From assembly GCA_907164885.2 (NCBI GenBank), contig OU015490.1, forward strand, positions 12,140,966-12,204,965: 64,000 nt of DNA, read 5' to 3'. Source of the stretch: Dolomedes plantarius (Eukaryota; Arthropoda; Arachnida; Araneae; Dolomedidae). This document shows, in pieces, positions 1 through 10,743 of this stretch. The first letter of the stretch is position 1. The number at the start of each line of letters is the position of its first letter. The position numbers and the translations under genes were made by a program. The notes beneath the pieces were generated by a model that saw nothing but the letters and a program-made list of their open reading frames with translations, did not search any database and was not told the DNA's origin.

Positions 1-16
1 TATCTATATACATATA

Positions 17-93
<77 letters not shown>

Positions 94-137
94 TTATATA
101 TATATATATATAATATATATATATATATATACATATA
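1..137. repeat. (TA)n microsatellite with scattered CA/TTA interruptions
   Basis: Almost uninterrupted TA dinucleotides with a few TACA and TTTA variants. The tract resumes at 775-842, so the foldback element at 138-774 sits inside what was one TA tract. Open frames across such tracts are simple-sequence artefacts. Confidence 0.97.
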
Positions 138-772
138 ACGGGTGTCCCAAAAATACCCGACGATTTGAAAAATCAATTAAAGAAACACGAAAGGTGATAG
201 AAATGTACGGTTTGCTGCATTCTGCTTAGGTATCCAGGAAATTTATTCTCACCAATTATCAAGATTAGTTACAAAGTTCGTCAACAGATGGCGCTGCTGA
301 CTGGGAGAAACTAAAAACTATAAAACAATGTTTTCATAATAACCACCGTTTGCAGCAACAACATGGCGCAGTCTGAGGACAAAATTTGCAGACGCCCGTG
401 CAAACATTTCAGTTTGAATTTTCTGACAAGCAGCAGAGATGTATTGTTCTTGTTCGTCTACAGTTTGTGGATTGTGACGATACACCTGGTCTTTCAAGGA
501 CCCCCAAAGAAAGAAATCGCCTGGTGTCAAATCTGGCGAATAGGGAGGTCTACCCATGCCACTTTCAGTATGCTTCTTGCTTTGAAAACATTGTTTTATA
601 GTTTTTCCCCAGTCGGCAGCGCTATCTGTTGATGAACTTTGTACATAAGTTTGAAAATTGGTGAGAACAAATTCCCTGGTTGCCTGAGCAGAATGCAGCA
701 AACCGTACATTTTTTCACCTCCCGCTTTTCTTTAATAGATTTTTCAAATCGTCGGTCATTTTTGAGACACCC

Positions 773-774
<2 letters not shown>
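138..774 (-). mobile_element. Foldback mariner-like element with ~195-bp inverted arms
   Basis: Both ends read inward as (A/C)CGGGTGTC followed by near-identical sequence for about 190-198 bp (arms 138-335 and 584-774, inverted). The element is flanked by TA on both sides, the usual Tc1/mariner target. The 248-bp centre (336-583) encodes only the C-terminal end of a mariner-type transposase on the minus strand. The right arm also carries the upstream part of the same frame, and the left arm is an inverted copy of it. This is therefore a rearranged, non-autonomous element that can fold into a long hairpin, not a normal mariner with short TIRs. It lies inside a TA microsatellite. Confidence 0.85.
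318..710 (-). pseudogene. Mariner-type transposase, C-terminal remnant
   Basis: A 130-codon minus-strand frame. Its second half contains RPPYSPDLTPGDFFLWG followed by LKDQVY and ends in AANGGYYENIVL, the layout of the last ~90 residues of mariner/SETMAR-type DDE transposases (catalytic motif SPDLTPxDF, C-terminal NGGxxE). The first half lies in the right inverted arm. The N-terminal DNA-binding domain and the first catalytic aspartates are missing, so it cannot encode an active enzyme of the usual ~340 residues. The stop lies just inside the left arm. Family assignment rests on motif recognition and is strong at superfamily level only. Confidence 0.82.

Positions 775-842
<68 letters not shown>
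775..842. repeat. (TA)n microsatellite
   Basis: Pure TA run, the right-hand remainder of the tract that received the foldback element at 138-774. Confidence 0.97.
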
Positions 843-849
<7 letters not shown>

Positions 850-861
850 TCTATTTTCATA

Positions 862-1728
862 CATATCTGCTTGAACAACGATTAATAAAGAAGTCAAGGA
901 TTATTCAAAGACTGGGTGTGATTGGGAGAATGTTACCGACAGTCATTATTGTATATTCAAGTTATTCGCTCTCTTTGTTAGAATATCATCTGACAGCGGA
1001 AATAAATAATCCTTATGAGTAATGATAGAAATTTGTAAATTGTATCTTTTCATATGTAATAGTAGTGTTCGTTTTTAATTAATTTTTAAAATGATCTTGA
1101 GCTCTGTACTGGGTGTTTTTTCCCGTATGATTTGGAAGACCTTTCAGTGGGTGTTAGTAATCAGAAACGTAAAATAATATGGATCTGCGTATTTTCGTGT
1201 GACTTTTAGAAATCAATAACATTTTTCAGGATTCATATTAATAAAACTGATGAACAAAACAAATTTGGCAATATATATAATACTTGTATATTTGTGTTGT
1301 GTCGTTAATATCTCCTTTGACAAAGATAAATAAAGAAGTTAATAGTCACTCGAAGACTAAGTGTAATTGAATGAATGTCATCGACAGTCATTAAAGTAAG
1401 TTCAAGTTGTTCACTTTCTTTGTTATAATATCATCTTATACTAGAAAGAAGCACTCCTTAAAAGTAATCATAGAAATACATTAATTGTATCTTTTCATGT
1501 GTCATTGAAGTGTTTCCTTTTCATTAATTTTTGAAAAAAGAGTTTAAGATGTATTGATTTCTTTTTTGCGCGAATGACATGGAATAAAATAAATCGACCT
1601 TTGTATGTATGCATACAATCAGGAGAGCTAAACAAAATGGATCTTCTTATTTTCAAGTGACTTTTCGAAATTAATAGTATTATTCACGTTTTTATTAATC
1701 AAACTAACGAACAGAAAATATCGGAAAA
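862..1728. repeat. Diverged tandem duplication, two ~0.41-kb copies
   Basis: Copy A (862-1275) and copy B (1307-1728) are in the same order and orientation. Shared landmarks include TAAATAAAGAAGT-type starts, GACAGTCATTA, ATTGTATCTTTTCAT, GTGACTTTT.GAAATTAATA and AAAC..A.GAACA. Similarity is interrupted by small indels, so the duplication is old. Neither copy contains a recognisable coding frame or transposon terminus. Confidence 0.8.
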
Positions 1729-1840
1729 ATCTCAGACTTCATGTTCGAAATGCAAATCAAAATATTTTCACTTTTCTACTAATATGCATATATCCTTTAA
1801 TAAACATAGGTTAAAACTAATGCGTACACATACATTGGCG

Positions 1841-1841
<1 letters not shown>

Positions 1842-1914
<73 letters not shown>
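1842..1914. repeat. Compound (CA)n(TA)n microsatellite
   Basis: About 47 bp of CA repeats passing directly into about 26 bp of TA repeats. Confidence 0.97.
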
Positions 1915-1915
<1 letters not shown>

Positions 1916-1921
1916 CTGTGA

Positions 1922-2023
1922 TAGACTATTATTCCTTTTAAAACTATGATTCCTTTAAGACTATTATTCCTTTAAGACTATTATCCCTTAAGACTATTAT
2001 TCATTTAAGACTATTATTCCTTT
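1922..2023. repeat. Minisatellite, ~17-bp unit
   Basis: About five imperfect units of AAGACTATTATTCCTTT, with variants such as AAAACTATGATTCCTTT and AAGACTATTATCCCTT. The array ends directly against the Tc1 transposase remnant, and may have expanded from a single unit beside it. Confidence 0.88.
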
Positions 2024-2029
2024 GCTTCC

Positions 2030-2389
2030 CTGACCGCCTCGCTCTCCAGATCTTTCGCCGATAGAAAACATGTGGTCCATGGTTGCTCTACGATTGACCC
2101 AGATTCCATCCCCAGCTGCCACAGCAGATCAACTTTGGCAACGTGTGGAAGCTGCTTGGTCTGCTGTACCCCAAGAAGTCTCTTTGAATCAATGCCGAGG
2201 CGTGTGGCACCGGTGATCTCCAACAATGGCGGCTACTCTAGCTACTGATTTTGCAGGAACCACACTTCACAGAAGTCTATAAATTTAATCATTTGATACT
2301 TGGTCAACATGTTATCTACAAAATAAATTTTGTTGTGATATCTCTTGTCTTTCTTGGTGTTGCAATTTGGGTGGCCAGCAGTGTATGTA
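2030..2389 (+). pseudogene. Tc1-like transposase C-terminus and 3' element end
   Basis: From 2040 the plus strand reads RSPDLSPIENMWSMVALRL, then a Q-L-W-(Q)RVE-A-AW motif, and after a one-base shift PRRVAPVISNNGGYSSY and a stop near 2236. These are the last ~70 residues of a Tc1-family DDE transposase; E of PIEN is the third catalytic residue. Downstream, 2355-2387 reads TTGCAATTTGGGTGGCCAGC then AGTGTA, matching the terminal-repeat style of the Tc1 element at 16.7-19.1 kb, so the 3' end of the element is probably near 2387. The 5' two thirds are missing, replaced by the minisatellite. It is a dead fragment. Confidence 0.85.
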
Positions 2390-2619
2390 GCAACACGTAC
2401 TTTTTCGTAAATTGTTTCATCCGCATGCAGAATATATTTAAAGACAGACGTTGGTGGAAGCTAAAAAAGATGATTGTGCAGTGAGTATGGCATGCTATCA
2501 TGGTAAAGGGATAAGATATTTGATACTTTGAGATTGTTCATGAGAAATTGGAGATACAGGTAAAGTGTCGATTTTCACTTTCGACCATCCACTTTCAAGG
2601 GTGTATTTTGAATACAAGA

Positions 2620-3435
2620 ATTCATAACGTCGAACTAATGGTAAAAGTGTGTTCGTCGGAAAACTCTTGATGATCGTGACCGACGTCCTCTGTCGAAAAT
2701 CATTTCAGGCTAAAGAAGTACCACATTGGACCAGCTAACTTCTCAGTTCATTGTTAGGGCGTATACTAAAATTAGCGTTAGCGCTGTACAATGCTCACTG
2801 CAGGATATGAACTTGAACAGCAGACGTCAAAACCGATTGACGTTGATTTTCTCACAGCACAGAGCTGTTATCTTCGTATGGTCTCGGGAACATTGTCTCT
2901 GAACACTGGAAGACTAGACAAGAGTGGCCTGATATGATGAGTCCCATTTTGAACTGATTCGGGTAGACGGAAGTGATCACGTCTGAAGAATACGCCAATG
3001 AATCCAGCATGGCAACAAGGTATTTACAGGCTAGCAGTCCCTCTGTAATGGTATGGGGTGATTTGAACTTGTATGATTTAGAAACCCCCCCCCCCCATAA
3101 ATGTACAACTTCTCTTACAGGGGAACGTTTTGTTAACATCCTTTAAGATGTGTAGTAGCCATGTATGTCATCCATTCACTGTCATGGGTTTAGCGTCTTC
3201 CAAAAATACATTTTTCCCCGCCTCCTTCACACACACCCACCCACAGCGCAAAATGGAGGTTTCGGGAACAATAATTCGAGCTTTGTAGCATGAAATTACC
3301 CCATTGTTCAACGATATCGACAGTTCAACGAGATCTCAACATTATTGAACATATCTGGGGTGCTATGCAATATCCTGTTCAAAGCAAAGATCCACCATCT
3401 ATAAAACTCACTAATAAATTACCTTTAAGTTAACT
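2620..3435 (+). pseudogene. Heavily decayed Tc1-like transposase
   Basis: Plus-strand fragments in shifting frames line up in Tc1 order: RKTLDDRDRRPLSKIIS near 2655-2710 (linker after the DNA-binding domain), W-DESHFEL near 2925-2950 (first catalytic D in the DES motif), MNPAWQQGIYRLAVP then SVMVWGDL near 2995-3065, and RDLNIIEHIWGAM near 3325-3370 (third catalytic E). Several frameshifts, stop codons and a poly-C expansion at 3087-3098 show long decay. No clear terminal repeat remains. It differs in sequence from the fragment at 2030-2389, so it is probably a separate insertion. Confidence 0.75.
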
Positions 3436-3439
3436 CCTT

Positions 3440-4729
3440 ATAGATGATACATAATCTAATGTATATAGCTGTAATTCCGGTACAATGGGGATATTGTTAC
3501 ATTAAGTGCACTGCAAGATTTGTAGGTGACATAAATTGCTGTGATATTCTGCTGACGTAATTTGCGCCAATCTTCAATGCTTCCAAAATATACATAAGTA
3601 GTTAGAGGAAATACATTCTTGTATTTAGTAAAACAGAACGATTTCATTTATGTTATGGAAGAAATATATGTTTACTTTGATAATAAAATATTATTCCAAT
3701 GTAAAAAACAACAATATATTACAACACATTTGTTAGAAATAAACATAAAATGAACATTGTTGGAACATCAAAGTTCTCTGGATTAACGAGCAAGTACTAT
3801 TAGTGTACATATTCTTATGATCGAAAAAATATTGTTACACATTTGTACATTAGCGTTATTTGATGAACTAAAACGATCGTATGGATTTTTTTGTGAGACC
3901 ACATAACAACAATTGAACCACGCTAAAAGAAAAATACAATAGGTAAAGAGTATCATCGAGATGAAACGTCTGAATGATTTACGGGAAATGCCTATGGACA
4001 GGGAACACTGAATGTTGGCTATTTGCTCCATATTATCACGGTCATGATGGTTTTCTTTTACTTTCTTTTTTTCAGCTGGACGTGAATAAAGAGAGACTTT
4101 TTCAAAGATAAGATAAAACATCATTTTGTTCACACACGCTTAGCAAATCCGTCAGATCTTCGATTTGTAAATTTTTTGGTAAAACGCAACCTCAGAACAA
4201 CATGGCAACTGCTAGTGTCAGCTGTGGAACGTGTAATTAAAAAGTGTTGAAAAGTATTTTGAGAACAGGTAACCTTCATTTTTATATAGAACAATACTGT
4301 TTATATTTGTGCTTAGACTAAGTGCCTTAATATACATAACCAGGTTGAAGAAATACATTCTCCTACAGCATTAAAGGTGATAACATAAAAGAGTGATTGC
4401 ACTAATATAAACCCCGAAATCTTTTGTATATATCAACGTAATGTACCGCGCTATGTACATACATTCTAAGCCTGTTTCATTGCTAAACGATTTTTGTGAA
4501 GACTAGAGAATTGATCGAAATATTCGATCGACTTTCTAATTATTTGTACTGCATCGAGTAAAATACTCCTTTACGGTCACAGATATAGTATTTAGGCCTG
4601 AATTTAAATATAAATTAAAAACTAATTTATGTTTACCATTTAAAATGTGTTAGTATTCAGTTAGTTATAGTATTCCACTTGCGTTTTCTTTCACGTAAAT
4701 TATCTGCATTTAACATCTTCATAAATATT
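3440..4729. other. AT-rich stretch without recognisable features
   Basis: No transposon terminus, tRNA-like box or supported coding frame was found. The longest frame (3783-4133, minus, 116 codons) has no motif I recognise and ordinary AT-rich codon content, so I treat it as chance. Confidence 0.6.
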
Positions 4730-6360
4730 TCAACCAAAAAATTTGCTTCTCCAATCAAAATTGAGATTTTATTTCAAAATTGAAAACAAGTTTGCACTCA
4801 ATTTGATATAAAGTATTTTGCTTTCCTTTACTTTAAAATCCCTAATTTGTGCTTTATAAATCCATGAATATATCTAACATTAAGACATAAATCTTACCCC
4901 CCATCAACAACGAGATTTTATTACAAAATGTAATATAAGTTTATGTAGGATCACATACAGAATTTTGGTCGCATTTTTTCACCATCATTTATTTCGGTTT
5001 AAAAACTCATAAATATTACTTTTGATAATATACCACCCATGTCTTCCGGGAAAAATGAAATTTTATAACGAAATTTAATATAAGTTTGAATTGAGTTAAG
5101 TAGAAAGTATTTCACTTTCCTTATCTTTAGCAATATTTAAATCTATTTTATATCTTAGTAAACATTTCATTTGAAAAAAAAATAATTCATGTCTCTCACA
5201 AACACAAATAATTTATTGTGAAATTTAATATCATTTTGAATCAAAGTTGATGTAAATTATTTCGTGCATGTGTCTCCCTTTTCTTAAAAAATATTTATTT
5301 GTGTTTCATTCTGTCCTTATTATTTCGTTTGTCAAAAGATTATATGTGCATTTTCTCAACAATTAGATTTTCTCATGAACTTAGAAATAAGTTTGTAGAT
5401 AGTTCGATAGAAAATATTTCACTGCCCTTTTATTTATCATCATTTATTTGTGCATAAATTATGTAATAAACTAGCCGCTGCGTGACCAGCAAGGTCGCTT
5501 TTAGTTATATATTTTCTTTTGCAAAACAATTCATCTGAAAGTAACATATGTAAGGAATGTTACCATTACCTGTTAACATGAATTTACGTTGTTAAGGGTT
5601 AGAGGAAGTTTAGCCAAAAAAAATTAAATCATTGCTAAATTCACTATAAGGCTGATTCTAAAATATCGTGTTTAAAAAATGTGAATTTCCATTACTTCAG
5701 AACAGAGTTAAAGATAAGACTGAGAAACCCAACACCAATGATTTTAAAAATTATATCCCTCTCTGTATGTACTATTTTCAAAATGAAGATATATACACTT
5801 TATCATTATATCAAATAATAAATTGTTGGGAAAATTTCTTCACTTATAAAAAGAGTAAAATTTCAGCAAGTACTAAAATATAGTGTAGATTACTCTCTGT
5901 ATGTACTATTGTAAGTACTATTGTATGTACTATTGTTCGCAATTCAGATATCTCCACTTAATCATATCAAATGAATAAATTAAAATTATTTCGTGAATAA
6001 ATTAAAATTATTCACGAGTAAAATACAGCAATTAAATTGTACCAAATTACGTGCTATCGTCGAGCCACTACACACGCGCGCGGACAGCCGCTAATGTTTA
6101 CATCCGGTAGTTGTAGCCGTTGCCGTTCGTTGTGTAGAAATATCGTCGATTTTTGTGCCGCATACCTACGCGTTTTATATATATAGATATTTCATACGAA
6201 AAAGGGCAATTTTCACCCCCGATAACAATGAAAGTACGAGGCGTACATGGCGGATTTGGTATAAGTTTGAATCGAGTTACATACAAAATATTTCGTTTCC
6301 CTTTCCTTTATCAGCATTTATCTCTGCTAAATATTTGTGAACATTTCATTTTTTTTAAAA
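4730..6360. repeat. Old ~155-bp tandem repeat array, interrupted by a transposon
   Basis: Degenerate units recur about every 150-165 bp at roughly 4740, 4900, 5050, 5200 and 5350, with a further unit at 6188-6345. The recurring core is an A-rich block, a GA(A/G)ATTTTAT-type block, ATAAGTTTGAAT.GAGTTA, then A.AAA(G/T)TATTTC.CTTTCC, TTAT(C)(T)..CA..ATTTAT and AA(A)CATTTCATT. The array is split between 5470 and 6188 by the Helitron-like element. Joining the two sides restores a unit. Confidence 0.72.
5471..6187 (-). mobile_element. Helitron-like non-autonomous element
   Basis: On the minus strand the 717-bp segment starts TCTATATATATAAAAC and ends GGCTAG, preceded by A and followed by T. This gives the A^TC...CTAG^T structure of Helitrons, which insert between A and T without target duplication. 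Next to the 3' end is a short hairpin: GCGACC, loop TTGCT, then GGTCACGC. The first 16 bases match those of the element at 31490. The insertion cuts a unit of the surrounding tandem repeat, and removing the segment restores it. Inside there is a local duplication (about 5757-5845 and 5894-5990) and no helicase frame. It is non-autonomous; the class rests on termini only. Confidence 0.72.
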
Positions 6361-6396
6361 AGTACATTAACATTCCAATTATTTAAATGTGAATAT

Positions 6397-6704
6397 TGTC
6401 GCGTAGCTTCGAATTTATATCAGAGGAAATCAATGCGAGAGCTGCACTAGAGAACTTTATTCCTCCTGAACTGAACGCTAGCTCGACTTATATACAGTCA
6501 CCGAACTTTCTGGAACGGTAGAAACTAAAATTAGCATACAATAAATTAGCATATTAGAACATTCTGAATAAAACGAGAAATGATAACAAAGGAAATTTGG
6601 AGAAAAGAAACTTGCATCCAACGGGGCTCGAACTCATCACCTTCGGAACCGCAGCCAAACACCTTACGCCTGTGCCACGACAGCGACGCACTAGATTCGC
6701 TACA
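6397..6704 (-). mobile_element. Solo LTR with embedded tRNA-like block
   Basis: The segment starts TGTCGCG and ends CGCTACA on the plus strand (TG...CA, imperfect inverted ends). It is flanked by ATAT on both sides, a possible 4-bp target duplication in low-complexity DNA. Read on the minus strand it has a TATA box (TGTATATAAG) and, about 50 bp later, a polyadenylation signal (GGAATAAAG), in U3-R-U5 order. No second copy, primer-binding site or polyprotein lies nearby, so it is a solo LTR. Near its minus-strand start, 6611-6687 resembles a tRNA promoter: A box TGGCACAGGCG and B box GAGTTCGAGCCCC. Confidence 0.6.
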
Positions 6705-7229
6705 ATATATACAGATCATGTGTATATGTTTTTAACGGAAAAAGTTTCAATTTCGTAGCTGATGTGTTTATTTATCAAATTTCAAATTAGATTCCGCAAG
6801 CACTTTAAAGGTAGACATATTAATAAAATACATGTTTTAAAATTCAGCAGCAAATTGCCTTTGAGGTTGAACAGCAATAGAAAGGGAGTACATTCGGTAT
6901 GTTTCTATTTAATGTATACTAGTTGACTTGTGCGACCCTTTGCTATGCGATTAAAATACGATAAATTTTATAGCGAGTTTGGTGGTTTGTAGTAGGATGA
7001 TGGAAGAACTGGTTCATTTGTAGCAATTGTTTGTCAAATAACAACTGTACATAAGGGTAATACAAAACCAATTACAAAACGCCTTTGACCGCAATATTGG
7101 AGGTGAAGAATAATTCAAAACAGGGGAACTAAGATATGTACACATCAAATCACCTTTGTAAACAATATTAAAAGTTAAATATGACACAAACTTGTGTAAA
7201 ATGGGATATTTACATTACAAAACCTCTTT

Positions 7230-8205
7230 GTACACACTACTTGACCATGCTGTTTCGACGCATCCAGGAAAATAACTTTAGGGCCATAAGTCAATTTTTC
7301 AATTCTACTTTAAAACAAAAAATACCATGTGTCCTTCTGAATTAACAATCCATCAGAGGCGGAGAACTTAATATTTAAAAATGGTTCCATATTTATCTAT
7401 TTTGGTACAGTATGAAGGGAGAGAAAGGGATCGTCCTAAGAAATCACCTTTTAGAAAAGATATATAAAGTTTTCCATGCAAAAAGAATAATGTACACCCA
7501 CACCGATGTTACCAATAAAGAAACTCTTAATACCAATAATGAAATCACAGAATGATAATAAAAGTAATCGATTTTTAAATTTAAAAGTTCAGTGCGGTTG
7601 ATAATGGTAAAATAAAAAAAAAGTAGCGCACGCCATCTAGGAAAGGAAAAATGTTTCTTGTGTTTATACTCAGATTTTTAAACAAAAAATAAGATGTAAA
7701 TTTCCAAATGAACAATTCGCACGACGCGGAGATCTTAACCTTTAAAATGGTACCTCATTTATCGATTTTGGTTCAAAATGAAGGGAGGGAAAGGGATCGT
7801 CCAAAAAATCCCCTTTTAGAAATAATATATATATAGTCTTCCATGCAAAAAGAATAATGTACACCCACACCAATGTTACCAATAAAGAAGCTCATTAATG
7901 AAATCACAGAATGATAATAAAAGTAAACGATTTTTAAATTTAAAAGTTCAGAGCGGTTGACAATGCTAAAATAAAAAAAAGCTAGTGCACGCCATCTAGT
8001 TGAAGAAAAATTGTTTATAATGTTCATACTTCGATTTTTAAACAAACGATAAGATATAAAATTCGAAAGTAACCATTCACACGAAGCGGAGATTTTAATC
8101 TTTAAAATGGCACCTCATTTATTGATTTTTGTTAAATATGAAGGGAGGAAAAGGGATAAAACAAACAAAAAACTTTTAGAAATAGTATATATAAATATAT
8201 CTCCA
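7230..8205. repeat. ~367-bp tandem repeat, about 2.5 copies
   Basis: The landmark CATGCAAAAAGAATAATGTA occurs at 7475 and 7842, a period of 367 bp. Each unit also contains CACGCCATCTAG, CGGAGA.CTTAA.CTTTAAAA and GAAGGGAG..AAAGGGAT. A third, partial copy runs to about 8205, where the hAT-type element begins. A more diverged partial unit may precede at 7230-7320. No coding frame is shared by the copies. Confidence 0.85.
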
Positions 8206-8220
8206 ACCCTTGGTCTACAA

Positions 8221-9048
8221 CAGAGCTCCGCAACCTTTTATCTTCCACGGCACAACAACGTTTCTTTCGATAATTTCGCGGCACACCACAAGAAAAAGCT
8301 TGCAAATATATAAATTACAATAAATACGGATATGCTTTTATTATATAAAAAAACACAACAACATAGCTCTATGTATCAAGATAATTATAATCATTTAAGT
8401 TTTACATAAAACATTTTGAACTGTACACCAAACCAAGAACAAAAATATAAAATTATAGTTTACGAGTAAAAAAAAATTCTCTTTAAATTTTTATATTAAA
8501 ATTTGTTTTTGGCCTTTACTTAAGCCTAATAAATCAAAGTTAATTTAAACATAACTAATTTTATAATGAGATATTTGAGATTGTTTTGATAAATGTGACG
8601 TTTTATATTTGCACGTTTTATATTTGGCTCAATAATAGAAAGAGCTACAATTCATGGTCAAGGCCCTTTAAATATGATCGTTTATCATTTTCAATTAGAA
8701 CCAGGGTCGAAAAACTTTGTTCGCATAAGTATGTCGTCGAAAATGGGAGAAAAATTGCAATGGCCTTGTCAGAAATTTCTGGATATTCTTTTTTAACTGA
8801 AATTCTGAAATATGACGCTCGAGCATACATACAATGTATGGCTAACAACATGTTTTTGTGTTGTGTATAATTTCGACCCAGAAAAACTACATATTAACAA
8901 AAAGTTAGAGGAATATTTTACTTAGAAAAATTTCTATTTAATGCGGTGGTTAATTTTTTTGTTATCATAATTGATAAAATCACCGCGGCACAGTCAAGAT
9001 GACCTCGCGGCACACGGTTTGCCACGGCACAGCGGTTGCGGAGCACTT
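8221..9048. mobile_element. hAT-type non-autonomous element
   Basis: The left end CAGAGCTCCGCAACC and the right end GGTTGCGGAGCACTT form inverted repeats. They are flanked by an identical 8-bp target duplication, GTCTACAA, at 8213-8220 and 9049-9056, which is the hAT signature. Subterminal GCGGCACA motifs repeat on both sides, typical of hAT ends. The 828-bp interior has no transposase; a 94-codon plus-strand frame (8586-8870) shows no hAT dimerisation or DDE motif. The outermost right-hand base or two differ from the left end, so it is probably immobile. Confidence 0.85.
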
Positions 9049-9179
9049 GTCTACAACAATGCTCGAGTAACCAAGGGATGAAACTCAACCTTCCATAAAC
9101 ACGAAAGGGCCAAATGAGCAAATTGTGTTCTATACCCGGATACTTATCTCCGCCTACAACAACTTTCAACTATACTAGC

Positions 9180-9193
9180 CCCTCCCCCCCCCA
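9180..9193. repeat. C-rich run
   Basis: A short run of mostly C, with one T, followed by (AAAT)n-like sequence. No function inferred. Confidence 0.6.
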
Positions 9194-9368
9194 AATAAAT
9201 AAACAAATAAGACATTTTCCCAACGGACACAAGTGTATCGTTTTACACATTATTCTACACTTGTTTTATCAGTTTGTTTTATCGGTGTTGTGATTACGTG
9301 TAACTCACATGACCCGCCTATTCTGAATAATCATATGTACATTTGCCACGGGTTTCTAATATACTGGC

Positions 9369-9490
<122 letters not shown>

Positions 9491-10444
9491 CTTGAAATGA
9501 CTCTCTTCCTGCGGAGTCCCAATATTGTTAATAAAATCATACATAATTATATATACTGACTGTTAAGATAAACAATTCAAGCCGGAATAAAAACGATAAG
9601 ACAAAATTTCCGAAAATCTAAAAACATCCCTTATAGCTCATCGATGTTCTTAGTAATTTAAAGCACACAACTAACAAAGCTTCCCTATATTTGCAAATGA
9701 ACACACCAAATGATCTTATGGTGATTGCATTGTCAGATACAACTTTTCAGTGCTGTACTGTTTATCTAATATAAATCTGTTCGAAACTCTACCTGAGAAT
9801 TGATTGTTTTCTATTTGAAATTTTTAAAAGTAATCTTGAATACGTTGCAAACTAACCCAATGGAAATTTGAACAGTTGAACTTTTCCAATTTTTACCATG
9901 TTTTTATTATCTATATTGCTTTCTTTATTGTTTGCTTGTTTGTGTGTGTGTTGGTCCGGTACAAATCTTGCAATCGATTTTTAATTACTTCCGCACTAGC
10001 TAGACATTTGAAACTTTTAGAATAGCTGAGAGCATGATGTCAATGAATTATTTTAATACTTTTAGCCACCTTTAAGCAGATTTGAATTCAGTTTTAGTTA
10101 ATATTGTTTTGTAAACTGGTGCAGCCATCTCTCGGACGGGACGGGAACGAAAAGTTAAACGCAAGGGAACTTCCAATAACTTCATTTTCTTTCAAGTTGA
10201 AGAGATAATTCATCAAAAAAGTTTTTAAAAAGTATCTATTAATACATAGAATTGTCAACTTTGTATGATTCAACAGAAAATTTAAAAACATGGTATATAA
10301 AAAGTTCTTTTTATCTTGTAATTATTATTAAAGTGTTTCTGGGATTTTAATTCAGATTAATAAATCTGATAATGCCATCCGTAAGTAAAAAATACTGAAA
10401 AAAATATTCCAGGTAGTCTCTTCTTACGAAACTACCGCGGGTTA
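9491..10444. other. AT-rich stretch without recognisable features
   Basis: No terminal repeats or supported coding frames seen. A minus-strand frame at 10094-10291 has no recognisable motif. Confidence 0.55.
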
Positions 10445-10448
10445 TTAA

Positions 10449-10612
10449 CGTAGGATTACTTATTGTTGATTACCACTTTTTTATGCGTTTTGGGACTTTT
10501 CTGTTTAGCTGTTTTACTGCTACTGGGTTTGGCGCGCTGTCAAAATTATAACTCGCGACAACGCTGGAATTTTGCTTTCCTGAGGACCGTTATTGAGGAA
10601 TGTAATCCTACG
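10449..10612. mobile_element. 164-bp MITE with TTAA target duplication
   Basis: Perfect inverted ends CGTAGGATTAC and GTAATCCTACG, with TTAA at 10445-10448 and again at 10613-10616. Beyond the perfect 11 bp the ends share little. TTAA targets fit piggyBac-type or other TTAA-specific transposases; no enzyme is encoded. Confidence 0.82.
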
Positions 10613-10743
10613 TTAAAACTTAACACATTAAAGTCATAAATTTTTTTATCAAAACACTTTTTAAAAATTATAAATACACACGGACCAGGGAAAAATATAT
10701 ATGCACAAATATAGATGGTGTTTCGTCAAATGCAACGATAATG

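Noticed and set aside
363..632. Plus-strand frames over the foldback element
   Set aside because: Opposite-strand shadows of the transposase remnant at 318-710.
639..1022. Open frames with long Y-I or H-I runs (also near 9233, 29450, 44135, 49574, 54333 and 61872)
   Set aside because: They translate (TA)n microsatellites, which have no stop in these frames; not coding.
6611..6687. Functional tRNA gene on the minus strand
   Set aside because: The A and B boxes are present, but acceptor and anticodon stems do not pair convincingly and it lies within an LTR-like unit.
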